Source of the DNA: Methylobacterium sp. J-068
GTDB lineage: Bacteria > Pseudomonadota > Alphaproteobacteria > Rhizobiales > Beijerinckiaceae
Length of the DNA: 38,705 bases
NCBI RefSeq assembly: GCF_022829445.1
Contig: NZ_JAKSXY010000069.1
Location: forward strand, 1 to 38,705
Reading direction: 5' to 3'
Of this stretch, positions 27,247 to 34,241 are shown piece after piece. Made by a program: the position numbers and the translations under genes. The notes under the pieces were generated by a model. The model was not told the DNA's origin, did not search any database, and saw only the letters and a program-made list of their open reading frames with translations. Numbering within the stretch: position 1 is the stretch's first letter; every line of letters starts with the position of its first letter.

Positions 27247-27285
27247 CGATCCGGTGTCCACTTCCTCGAAGCGGACACCGGATCG
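27247..27285. repeat. Perfect 13-bp inverted repeat after fba
   Basis: CGATCCGGTGTCC (27247-27259) pairs perfectly with GGACACCGGATCG (27273-27285), and the loop itself folds (CTTC-CTC-GAAG). It starts 8 bp after the fba stop. No T-run follows, so it fits a dispersed palindromic element that may also act as an RNA 3' hairpin better than a simple intrinsic terminator. Confidence 0.7.
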
Positions 27286-27313
27286 GCAAGCCCGCGCGGC
27301 GCCTGAGCGAAGC

Positions 27314-27350
27314 CCAAATCCGCCATCCCGAAGGGATCGACGGGATTTGG
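27314..27350. repeat. Second inverted repeat before the ThiE-like gene
   Basis: Outer arms CCAAATC (27314-27320) and GATTTGG (27344-27350) enclose inner arms ATCCC (27325-27329) and GGGAT (27333-37). Together with the hairpin at 27247-27285 it fills the fba-ThiE gap and looks like one composite intergenic repeat. I recall similar units in methylobacterial genomes, but copy number cannot be judged here. Confidence 0.6.
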
Positions 27351-27367
27351 CATGACAAGGACCCTGC

Positions 27368-28030
27368 ATGTCGGAACCCCGCACCCGCCTCGCCCTGCTC
27401 AGCCCCCACCGGGTCGAGGCCGGTGACGCCGACGCCCTCGCGGCGGCCCTCACGGCCGCCTGCGCGGCCGGTGACGTCGCCGCCGTGCTCCTGCGCCTCG
27501 CACCCGCCGACGAGCGCGGCCTCGTCAACCTGGTGAAGCGCCTGGCACCGGCGGCTCAGGCCACGGGCGCGGCCGTGGTGGTGGCCTGCGCGGGGTTCGC
27601 GGGCGACCTCGTCAGCGTCTCGGCGCGGGGCGGGGCCGACGGCGTGCATCTCGACAAGCCGAAGGACGGGGCTTTGCGCGAATTGCGCGACCGCCTCGAC
27701 GGTGGACGCATCCTCGGGGCCGGCGGCCACGAGCAGAAGCACGCCGCGATGGAGGCCGGGGAGGCCGGCGTCGACTACGTCATGTTCGGCGGCCTCTACG
27801 CCGACGGGATCGCGCCCGATGCCGAGACGGTGGTCGACCGCGCGGCCTGGTGGACGGAGATCTTCGAGACGCCCTGCATCGCGGTCGCGCACGCGCCCGA
27901 TCAGGTCGGGGCGCTCCTCGCCACGGGGGCCGAATTCCTCGGGCTCGAAAGCGCGCTCTGGATCGGGGAGGGCGCCGACGTGGCCGGAATCCAGGCCCAG
28001 GTCGCGGCTGCCGGGGAGGCGGCTTCGTGA
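27368..28030 (+). CDS. Divergent ThiE-like (thiamine-phosphate synthase fold) protein
   Basis: A 220-residue TIM-barrel protein of the ThiE/TenI superfamily. Recognisable landmarks are GGADGVHLDKPKD (88-100; ThiE has GVHLGQ-D), ILGAGGHEQKHAAMEAGEAG (115-134; ThiE has G-S-H) and VDYVMFGGLYADG (135-147; ThiE has DY-GxGPvFpTxTK). The substrate Gln of GVHLGQ and the Thr-Lys phosphate loop are missing, so thiamine-phosphate synthesis is doubtful. A ThiE-like gene after fba is usual in this bacterial group. AAGGA lies about 10 bp before the ATG. Its stop overlaps the next start (GTGA), so the Sel1-repeat protein is coupled to it. Confidence 0.75.
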   Translation: MSEPRTRLALLSPHRVEAGDADALAAALTAACAAGDVAAVLLRLAPADERGLVNLVKRLAPAAQATGAAVVVACAGFAGDLVSVSARGGADGVHLDKPKDGALRELRDRLDGGRILGAGGHEQKHAAMEAGEAGVDYVMFGGLYADGIAPDAETVVDRAAWWTEIFETPCIAVAHAPDQVGALLATGAEFLGLESALWIGEGADVAGIQAQVAAAGEAAS

Positions 28031-29052
28031 GGCTGGCGCTCGGGTGTCTCGCCCTCGCGCTCGGGACGTCGCCAGGATGGGCGGCCACGACGCTCTCGCC
28101 CGAAGCGGCCAAACCCGTCACGAAGGAGACCTTCAAGGCGCCGCTGCGGGAACTGCCGACGCCCTACACGCCGGACGCGATGCGCCTCGTGCCCTCGGCG
28201 GCCAAGCCCGGCGACAAGCCGGTGGATACAGCCTTCGGTGCCTATCAGCGCGGGCAGTACACCACCGCCTTCCGCGAGGCGACGAAGCGGATCGCCGCCG
28301 ATTCGAAGGATGCGGCGGCGATGACGCTGCTCGGGGAATTGTACAACCAGGGCCTCGGCATCAAGCAGGACCCCGTGAAGGCCGCCGAGTGGTATCGCCT
28401 CGCGGCGGCGCAGGGCGACGTTCACGCCATGGCGTCCCTGGGCCTCATGTCCATCGACGGGCGCGGCGGCGCCAAGGACATGAAGGCCGGCCGGCAATGG
28501 CTGGAAAAAGCGGCCGACAAGGGCGACACCACCGCCGCCTACAACCTCGCCCTCATCCTGCTCGGCAGCGGCACGGAGCCGGACCAGGTCCGGGCCGCGA
28601 AGCTGTTCCACAAGGCGGCGGATGGCGAGATCGGCGCGGCCCAGCACGATCTCGGCGTGCTCTATCTCCAGGGGCGCGGCGTTCCGAAGGACCCCTCCCA
28701 GGCGGCGGAGTGGTTCCGGCGGGCGGCGGATAACGGCGATCTCGCCGGCGAGGTCGAGTTCGCGATCCTGCTCTTCAACGGGACCGGCCTGCCCAAGGAC
28801 GAGGCGCGCGCGGCGCGCTACTTCCTGCACGCGGCGGCACGCGGCAACGCCATCGCGCAGAACCGGGCGGCCCGGCTCTTCGTGGTGGGGCGCGGCGTCC
28901 AGAAGAGCCTGGTGGAGGCGGCGGCCTGGAACCTCGCGGCGGCCGCGCAAGGCCTGTCCGATCCCTGGCTCGACGACAACCTCAAGGGTCTGAAGCCCGA
29001 CGAGCGCGCCCGCGCCGAAGCCCTCGCCGCCGAGCGCGCCAACGTCAAATAG
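28027..29052 (+). CDS. Exported Sel1-repeat protein
   Basis: A 341-residue protein with a signal peptide (MRLALGCLALALGTSPGWAA) and, after a Pro-containing linker, about six Sel1-like repeats (about 75-320). Repeats show the pattern AxxLGxLYxxGxGVxxDxxxAxxWxxxAAxxG, for example LGELYNQGLGIKQDPVKAAE and LGVLYLQGRGVPKDPSQAAE. Such alpha-solenoids bind partner proteins in the envelope; the partner is unknown. The GTG at 28027 overlaps the stop of the ThiE-like gene (GTGA) and has GGGAGG upstream. The open frame before it is a shadow of that gene. Confidence 0.9.
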   Translation: MRLALGCLALALGTSPGWAATTLSPEAAKPVTKETFKAPLRELPTPYTPDAMRLVPSAAKPGDKPVDTAFGAYQRGQYTTAFREATKRIAADSKDAAAMTLLGELYNQGLGIKQDPVKAAEWYRLAAAQGDVHAMASLGLMSIDGRGGAKDMKAGRQWLEKAADKGDTTAAYNLALILLGSGTEPDQVRAAKLFHKAADGEIGAAQHDLGVLYLQGRGVPKDPSQAAEWFRRAADNGDLAGEVEFAILLFNGTGLPKDEARAARYFLHAAARGNAIAQNRAARLFVVGRGVQKSLVEAAAWNLAAAAQGLSDPWLDDNLKGLKPDERARAEALAAERANVK

Positions 29053-29169
29053 GAGCCCGTTGGGGCAGACCCGCATTCCGGAGGGGTGAGCCGGTGCCCA
29101 AACGTGCTATGGCGACGCGAAATCGCGTTCGACGCGACGCTCTTTGAAGATGTCTGGACCTGAAGATCG

Positions 29170-29964
29170 ATGATCAGCTCACCTCTCATGACCGTCATGG
29201 TCGATGCCGTCCGCAAGGCGGCCCGTGGCCTCAAGCGCGACTACGGCGAGATCGAGAACCTTCAGGTCTCGCGGAAGGGGCCCGGCAACTTCGTCTCGGC
29301 GGCCGACCGCAAGGCCGAGGACGTGCTGCGGGACGCCCTGATGAAGGCGCGTCCCGGCTACGGGTTGATCCTCGAGGAATCCGGGAACATCGAGGGCGCC
29401 GACAAGAGCCACACCTGGCACGTCGACCCGCTCGACGGCACCACCAACTTCCTGCACGGCATCCCGCACTTCGCGATCTCGGTCGGCCTCGAGCGCGAGG
29501 GCCAGATCGTGGCCGGCGTGATCTATGATCCGGCCAAGGACGAGCTGTTCGTGGCCGAGCGCGGCAAGGGCGCCTACCTCAACAACCGCCGCCTGCGCGT
29601 CTCGGGCCGGGTCGACATGGCCGACGCGCTCGTGGCCTACGGCTCGCCCTATCTCGGGCGCGGCGATCATCCGAAGCTCCTGCGCGAGGTCGCGGCCGTG
29701 ATGGCGGTGACGGGCGGCGCCCGGCGCTTCGGCTCGGCCGCCCTCGACCTCGCCTACGTGGCCTGCGGGCGCTCGGACCTGTACTGGGAGCGCGACCTCC
29801 AGACCTGGGATATCGCGGCCGGCATCATCCTCGTGCGCGAGGCCGGCGGCTTCGTCACCAGCGCGGATGGCGGCGCCGAGCCGCTGGCCGCCCGCTCCGT
29901 CGCCTGCGGCAACGAGATCCTGCACGGGGAACTCGTCAAGCTCCTGCGCCGCGCCAACGCCTGA
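29170..29964 (+). CDS. suhB: Inositol monophosphatase family protein (SuhB-like)
   Basis: A lithium-sensitive-type phosphatase of 264 residues that may act on inositol-1-phosphate or related sugar phosphates. Metal-binding motifs are complete: Glu69-Glu70 in LILEESGN, Asp86 and Asp89 in [11 protein letters not shown], and Asp214 in [23 protein letters not shown] (41-51) and [14 protein letters not shown] are also typical. SuhB can also serve in rRNA antitermination; the sequence does not decide. The ATG at 29170 lacks a strong ribosome site. It lies 117 bp after the Sel1-repeat gene, a gap with only a small CGCG-AAAT-CGCG hairpin. Confidence 0.92.
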   Translation: MISSPLMTVMVDAVRKAARGLKRDYGEIENLQVSRKGPGNFVSAADRKAEDVLRDALMKARPGYGLILEESGNIEGADKSHTWHVDPLDGTTNFLHGIPHFAISVGLEREGQIVAGVIYDPAKDELFVAERGKGAYLNNRRLRVSGRVDMADALVAYGSPYLGRGDHPKLLREVAAVMAVTGGARRFGSAALDLAYVACGRSDLYWERDLQTWDIAAGIILVREAGGFVTSADGGAEPLAARSVACGNEILHGELVKLLRRANA

Positions 29965-30008
29965 GGGGCAGCCCTCATCTCCCGCCACCCCCGACAAAGG
30001 CCGCCCGC

Positions 30009-30554
30009 ATGGAATCGCGTCGCCACATCGCGCTGAAGGATTCGATCCGCTCGATCCCGGACTACCCGAAGCCCGGCATCGTGTTTCGCGACATCACCAC
30101 CCTGCTGAGCGATCCGCGCGCCTTCCGGCGGGCGGTCGACGCGCTGGTTCATCCGTATGCGGGGGGGCGGATCGATCAGGTGGCCGGCATCGAGGCGCGC
30201 GGCTTCATTCTCGGCGGCGCGGTGGCGCACCAGCTCTCGTCGGGCTTCGTGCCGATCCGCAAGAAGGGCAAGCTGCCCCACAAGACCGTCTCGATCGCCT
30301 ACGCGCTCGAATACGGCACCGACGAGATGGAAATCCACGTGGACGCCATCAAGCCGGGCGACCGTGTGCTGCTCGTCGACGACCTCATCGCCACCGGCGG
30401 CACGGCCTGCGCGGCGGTCAACCTGCTGCGCCGCATCGGCGCCGAGGTGGTGGCGGCCTGCTTCGTCATCGACCTGCCGGAGATCGGCGGCGCGCAGAAG
30501 CTGCGCGACCTCGACGTGCCGGTGCGGACCCTGATGGAATTCGACGGGCACTGA
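30009..30554 (+). CDS. apt: Adenine phosphoribosyltransferase
   Basis: Salvages adenine to AMP using PRPP. The 181-residue protein has [18 protein letters not shown] (16-33), [12 protein letters not shown] (62-73), [10 protein letters not shown], and the PRPP loop [15 protein letters not shown] (120-134), all standard. It lies 44 bp after the suhB-like gene, same strand, and ends facing purQ across a palindromic repeat. Salvage (apt) and de novo (purS, purQ) purine genes thus converge, probably without a shared control. Confidence 0.97.
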   Translation: MESRRHIALKDSIRSIPDYPKPGIVFRDITTLLSDPRAFRRAVDALVHPYAGGRIDQVAGIEARGFILGGAVAHQLSSGFVPIRKKGKLPHKTVSIAYALEYGTDEMEIHVDAIKPGDRVLLVDDLIATGGTACAAVNLLRRIGAEVVAACFVIDLPEIGGAQKLRDLDVPVRTLMEFDGH

Positions 30555-30602
30555 ACCGCACGCATACGCGTTCGGTCGATCGCCTTAGTCATGACGGCAT
30601 GT

Positions 30603-30631
30603 CCCCTCGCCCCACTGGCGGGGGAGAGGGG
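30603..30631. repeat. Palindromic element between convergent apt and purQ
   Basis: CCCCTCGCCCC and GGGGGAGAGGGG are near-perfect inverted copies around a short loop. The element lies midway between the two convergent stops, so it may serve as a bidirectional terminator. It shares the CCCTCTCC/GGAGAGGG theme with the element at 266-353. Confidence 0.6.
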
Positions 30632-30641
30632 TATGATTGGG

Positions 30642-31322
30642 CTACGCCGCCAGGCTCTCGAACAGGCCGCGCCCGTCCGTGCCGCCCACGAGATCCTCCA
30701 CGAAGTTCTCCGGGTGCGGCATCAGGCCGAGCACGTTGAGCTTTTCGGAGTAGATGCCCGCGATGGAATTCAGCGAGCCGTTGCGGTTCGCGTCCACGGT
30801 CAGGTTGCCGGCGGCGTCCGAGTAGCGGAAGGCGACCCGCCCGTCGCCTTCGAGGCGCGCGATGGTGTCGGGATCGGCGAAGTAATTGCCCTCGCCATGC
30901 GCCACGCAGACGTCGATAACCTGATCCTTGGCGTAGACCGAGGTGAAGCGGGTGTCGGCGCGCTCCACGCGAAGCGATTGCCGATGGCAGATGAAGCGCC
31001 GGTCGACGTTGCGCATCAGCACGCCCGGCAGCAGGCCCGATTCACACAGGATCTGGAAGCCGTTGCAGATGCCGAGCACGAGCCCGCCCCGCGCCGCGTG
31101 GGCACGCACCGCGTCCATCGCCGCCGCGCGGCCCGCGATGGCGCCGCAGCGCAGGTAGTCGCCGTAGGAGAACCCGCCCGGTAGGACGGCGAGGTCGGTG
31201 CCCGCCGGCAATTCGGTGTCGGCATGCCAGACCTTGACGACCTCGGCACCGGACCGGGTGAGGGCACGGGCCACGTCCGCGTCGCGGTTGGAGCCCGGAA
31301 AGACGATGATGGCGGCGCGCAT
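30642..31322 (-). CDS. purQ: Phosphoribosylformylglycinamidine synthase, glutaminase subunit PurQ
   Basis: PurQ is the glutaminase subunit that, with PurS and the separate small PurL, aminates FGAR to FGAM in purine synthesis. The 226-residue class I amidotransferase has the nucleophile Cys86 in LGICNGFQIL and the His-Glu pair in LMPHPENF. VFPGSNRD and LPGGFSYGDYLRCGA (47-61) are the usual N-terminal motifs. It overlaps the purS stop by one base (TGATG), giving translational coupling and equal supply of the two subunits. purL is outside the window. Confidence 0.97.
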   Translation of the reverse strand: MRAAIIVFPGSNRDADVARALTRSGAEVVKVWHADTELPAGTDLAVLPGGFSYGDYLRCGAIAGRAAAMDAVRAHAARGGLVLGICNGFQILCESGLLPGVLMRNVDRRFICHRQSLRVERADTRFTSVYAKDQVIDVCVAHGEGNYFADPDTIARLEGDGRVAFRYSDAAGNLTVDANRNGSLNSIAGIYSEKLNVLGLMPHPENFVEDLVGGTDGRGLFESLAA

Positions 31323-31561
31323 CAGGCGATCTCGATGGCGTAGTTCTCGACCACGGTGTTGGCGAGCAGCTTCTCGCAGGCGCTCTTCAGGATCGCCTCG
31401 GCGGCCGCGCGGTCGTCGCCCGCGATCTCGACGTCGAAGACCTTGCCCTGGCGCACGCCGTCGATGCCCGACAGGCCGAACGACGTCAGGGCCGCTTCGA
31501 TCGCCTTGCCCTGCGGGTCCAGCACGCCGGTCTTCAGGGTGACGATGATGCGTGCTTTCAT
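31322..31561 (-). CDS. purS: Phosphoribosylformylglycinamidine synthase subunit PurS
   Basis: PurS bridges PurQ and PurL in the three-part FGAM synthase. The 79-residue protein from the ATG at 31561 (MKARIIVTLKTGVLDPQGKA) has the family length and start, with GVRQGKVFDVEI in the middle and NTVVENYAIEI at the end. A perfect 15-bp tandem duplication (31551-31580) repeats the start region, giving a second in-frame ATG at 31576 that would add MKARP. A GTG at 31606 is also in frame. Which start is used is uncertain. It overlaps purQ by one base. purC is not adjacent, although it often precedes purS in alphaproteobacteria. Confidence 0.93.
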   Translation of the reverse strand: MKARIIVTLKTGVLDPQGKAIEAALTSFGLSGIDGVRQGKVFDVEIAGDDRAAAEAILKSACEKLLANTVVENYAIEIA

Positions 31562-31580
31562 GGGCCGTGCTTTCATGGGC
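31551..31580. repeat. Perfect 15-bp tandem duplication at the purS start
   Basis: CGTGCTTTCATGGGC occurs twice in a row (31551-31565 and 31566-31580, 15 of 15 identical). On the minus strand each copy carries an ATG-AAA-GCA-CG start, so the gene has two equivalent in-frame initiation codons. The unit length keeps the frame. Confidence 0.93.
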
Positions 31581-31630
31581 TCGCACTCGATTTCATGTCG
31601 GGGCACCCCGGCGCATGTCGAGTCACCCTG

Positions 31631-31659
31631 GCGATAATCGGGAAACGCGCCCCAGGCAA
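31631..31659 (-). promoter_or_regulatory. Possible purSQ promoter
   Basis: On the minus strand TTGCCT (31659-31654), a 17-bp spacer and TATCGC (31636-31631) form a moderate sigma70-like pair about 70 bp before the purS start. It lies after the hairpin that probably ends the preceding gene, which makes an independent purSQ unit plausible. Confidence 0.3.
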
Positions 31660-31675
31660 CGCGAAACGGCCCCCG

Positions 31676-31695
31676 GAGGGGCCGTGGGACGGGTC
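31676..31695 (-). terminator. Hairpin terminator candidate after the 78-aa membrane protein gene
   Basis: ACGGCCCC-CGGA-GGGGCCGT is a perfect 8-bp stem with a 4-base loop, 17 bp past the stop of the small membrane protein gene. On the minus strand it is followed by TTTCGCG, only a short T-run, so efficiency is uncertain. Confidence 0.55.
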
Positions 31696-31712
31696 TCGGC
31701 GGCGGGTTTCGC

Positions 31713-31949
31713 TCAGCGCGCGGTCGGGTTGGTGCCGCGCAAGGGCTCGATGCTGGTGGCCCGGCGCCACAATTGCAGCATCACCCAGGCGGCGAACAGG
31801 CTGAACACCGCCATCAGGACGTGACCCACCGTGTCGCCGAGATCGAACAGCCCGGCGAGCGCCCATCCGGCCGCGATGGCGACCGCGAACACTTCCGTGC
31901 CGACGAGCACCATCATGCTGAGGATGGTGATGAGGTTGCGCGTGTTCAC
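31713..31949 (-). CDS. Small two-helix membrane protein
   Basis: A 78-residue hypothetical with two predicted membrane helices (about 6-30, LITILSMMVLVGTEVFAVAIAA, and 40-61, VGHVLMAVFSLFAAWVMLQLW) and a short Arg-rich C-terminus. The GTG start at 31949 is preceded by GAGAG 5 bp upstream. It stands alone between regA and purS, 113 bp after regA, with a hairpin after it. No domain is recognisable. Small proteins like this are easily missed but the amphipathic pattern supports it as real. Confidence 0.7.
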   Translation of the reverse strand: MNTRNLITILSMMVLVGTEVFAVAIAAGWALAGLFDLGDTVGHVLMAVFSLFAAWVMLQLWRRATSIEPLRGTNPTAR

Positions 31950-32062
31950 GATTCTCTCGTCCCGTTTCCGGCGTCACGCCTCCGCGCGACCGTCATGAAG
32001 GGCGACGTAGCGCGAACCGGACCGGCTGCGCAACGTCACCCTCTTTTAGACCGGACGGCGCT

Positions 32063-32665
32063 TCAGCGCGGCGCGCGCTTGGCCAGGATGCGCTGGAGGG
32101 TCCGGCGGTGCATGTTCAGCCGCCGCGCCGTCTCCGAGACGTTTCGTCCACAGAGTTCGTAGACGCGCTGGATGTGCTCCCAGCGGACCCGGTCCGCCGA
32201 CATCGGATTCTCCGGCGGGTCCGCCCGCTCGCCCGGCTGCGCCATCAGGGTGCCGTGGATCTCGTCGGCATCGGCCGGCTTGGCGAGATAGTCGAAGGCA
32301 CCGAGCTTCACGGCCGTCACGGCGGTCGCGATGTTGCCGTAGCCCGTGAGGATCACGCCGCGCGCGTCCGGGCGCCGCTCCTTCAGGCGCGCGATGACGT
32401 CGAGGCCGTTGCCGTCGCCGAGCCGCATATCGATGACGGCGAAGGCCGGTGGACGGGCATCCACCGCCGACACGCCCTCGGCGACGCTCTCGGCCACCTG
32501 CACCGCGTAACCACGCATCTCCATCGCGCGCGCGAGCCGCGTCGAGAAGGGCTTGTCGTCATCGACGATCAGCAGGCTGCGATCGGTGAAGGCCGCGAGC
32601 GGATCGTTGTCGGCAAGCTGCGCGATATCGGCGCCGGGCGCCGTGGTTCCGGTCTGCGTCAGCAT
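32063..32665 (-). CDS. regA: Redox response regulator RegA/ActR (PrrA family)
   Basis: A 200-residue two-domain regulator. The N-terminal receiver has the acidic pocket Asp35-Asp37 in LLIVDDDKPF, the phosphoacceptor Asp79 in FAVIDMRLGDGNG, Thr107 in ILTGYG and Lys129 in LAKPAD. A short Pro-containing linker leads to a Fis-type helix-turn-helix at the end (RNVSETARRLNMHRRTLQRIL). In other alphaproteobacteria this family controls redox-linked genes such as respiration, carbon and nitrogen fixation and photosynthesis. A strong GGAGGAG precedes the ATG at 32665. It is 53 bp downstream of its sensor gene. Targets here are not visible from sequence. Confidence 0.95.
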   Translation of the reverse strand: MLTQTGTTAPGADIAQLADNDPLAAFTDRSLLIVDDDKPFSTRLARAMEMRGYAVQVAESVAEGVSAVDARPPAFAVIDMRLGDGNGLDVIARLKERRPDARGVILTGYGNIATAVTAVKLGAFDYLAKPADADEIHGTLMAQPGERADPPENPMSADRVRWEHIQRVYELCGRNVSETARRLNMHRRTLQRILAKRAPR

Positions 32666-32711
32666 CCGACGCTCCTCCGTGCTTCCTGATCGATGGATGT
32701 GCGGGTTTTCA

Positions 32712-32734
32712 TGCGACTTTATATAGGTGTCGCA
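32712..32734 (-). promoter_or_regulatory. A/T-rich hairpin between regB and regA
   Basis: TGCGAC (32712-32717) and GTCGCA (32729-32734) form a 6-bp stem over the regB stop, with TTTATATAGG inside. On the minus strand CTATATAA could be a -10 for separate regA transcription. This is the only such A/T-rich spot for several kilobases. A matching -35 is not clear. Confidence 0.3.
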
Positions 32735-34104
32735 CTGGCTTCGGTTAGGGGTTGTCCACGACTGAATTGCGCGTGATGCACCGCCATCGCGTCCCGTTCG
32801 AAGATGTGGCGCGCCCAGCTGATCCTGACGACCGCACCGGTCGCCTCGGATTGCGAGAGGTTCGACAAGGTCAACTGCGCCCCCGAGCGTTCGATCAACG
32901 TCTTGGCGATGAAAAGCCCCAGGCCGAGGCCGGCCCCGGTGCTGTCGGGGCTGCGCGAGCGGTCGGGGCTCCGGGTCGTGACGTAGGGCTCGCCCGCCCG
33001 GAGCAGCACCTCGCTGGAGAAGCCCGGCCCGTCGTCGCGGATTTCCAGCCAGACCCGTTCCAGGGTCCAGCGCGCCTCGATCACGACGCGGTCCGTGGCG
33101 AAGTCGACGGCGTTGTCGACGATGTTGGCGAGGCCGAACATCACGCCCGGATTGCGCCGGCAGGCCGGCTCCGGGCCGTCGCCCTGGTTCGAGACGTCGA
33201 GGACGATCCCCATGGCACGCTGCGGCTCCACCAGCTCCTCGACGAGGTGGCTCAGGCTCACGGTCTGCAGGAACCCGGCCTCGTCGCTGTCGAGGGAGGT
33301 GAGCTTCGAGAGGATGCCGCGACAGCGATCGACCTGATCGCGCAGGAGCGCCAGATCGTCCCGGACCGCGGGGCTGGCGGTCGTCGCGAGCTGGCGGGTC
33401 AGCTCCTTCGTCACCACCATGATGGTGCCGAGCGGTGTACCGAGTTCGTGCGCGGCCGCCGCCGCGAGGCCGTCGAGCTGGGACAGGTGCTGCTCGCGGG
33501 CGAGCACGAGTTCGGTGGCGGCGAGCGCCTGGGCGAGCAGGCGCGTCTCCTCGGCCACCTTCCAGGCATAGACGCCGGTGAAGGCGGTGCCGAGCAGGAT
33601 CGCGGTCCAGATGCCGGAGATGTAGAGGAACGGCAGTTCCAGCCGTCCGTCCGCGAACCAGGGCAGGGGGCGGTGGACCAGTGCCAGCAGGGTCGCGAGG
33701 CCGATGGCGAGGAGGCCGAGCGCCAGGGTCCGTTCAGGTGGCAGCGCCGTTGCCGAGATCAGCACGGGGGCGAGGAACAGGAGCGAGAACGGGTTCTGCA
33801 ATCCGCCGGTGAGGAACAGGAGGGCGGCGAGCTGGATGATGTCGAAGGCCAGGAGCAGCGCCGCCGAATCGTCGCTGAGCCGGTAGCTCGCCGGAAAGCG
33901 GATGCGGAGCGCGAGGTTGAGCCAGGACGAGGTGGCGATGACGAGGAAGCACCAGCCGAAGGGCAGCGGCAGGCCGAGGCCGAATTGCGCCCCCAACACC
34001 GCCGCGCTCTGACCGGTGATCGCGAGCCAGCGCAACCGCACGAAGGTGTCGAGCCGCAGGTGCCGGGCGTCGCGGACGAAGCCGTTGGTGCTCATGTCGA
34101 TCAT
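32719..34104 (-). CDS. regB: Redox sensor histidine kinase RegB/ActS (PrrB family)
   Basis: A 461-residue membrane kinase with about six N-terminal helices (about 25-185). Between helices lies the family heptad GGLQNPF (100-106), linked to quinone sensing in Rhodobacter RegB. The phosphoacceptor is His219 in AHELGTPLGTI. Cys261 in DQVDRCRGIL, 42 residues on, matches the redox-active Cys265 of R. capsulatus RegB (His225 plus 40). The ATP domain has NIVDNAVDFA, DDGPGF and GAGLGLGLFIA. The start at 34104 (MIDMSTNGF) is chosen; ATG 34095 is an alternative and frames upstream to 34224 look like non-coding leader. It is divergent from the PHA depolymerase gene. Confidence 0.93.
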   Translation of the reverse strand: MIDMSTNGFVRDARHLRLDTFVRLRWLAITGQSAAVLGAQFGLGLPLPFGWCFLVIATSSWLNLALRIRFPASYRLSDDSAALLLAFDIIQLAALLFLTGGLQNPFSLLFLAPVLISATALPPERTLALGLLAIGLATLLALVHRPLPWFADGRLELPFLYISGIWTAILLGTAFTGVYAWKVAEETRLLAQALAATELVLAREQHLSQLDGLAAAAAHELGTPLGTIMVVTKELTRQLATTASPAVRDDLALLRDQVDRCRGILSKLTSLDSDEAGFLQTVSLSHLVEELVEPQRAMGIVLDVSNQGDGPEPACRRNPGVMFGLANIVDNAVDFATDRVVIEARWTLERVWLEIRDDGPGFSSEVLLRAGEPYVTTRSPDRSRSPDSTGAGLGLGLFIAKTLIERSGAQLTLSNLSQSEATGAVVRISWARHIFERDAMAVHHAQFSRGQPLTEASATPI

Positions 34105-34241
34105 GTCGTTGAAACGATAGGGCCCGGTTGTCTCGCGTCCATCCCCGGATCGCCGGTCGGTCGCTCTCGCCGCAGGCGCGATTTGGATTAAGTCGAAGGG
34201 AACGGTCCGGGAGGGGACCGGCACGAAGGGGGGAACGGCCT

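Noticed and set aside
27247..27285. Intrinsic terminator for fba
   Set aside because: Strong stem, but no T-run follows; treated as a repeat element that may still form an RNA hairpin.
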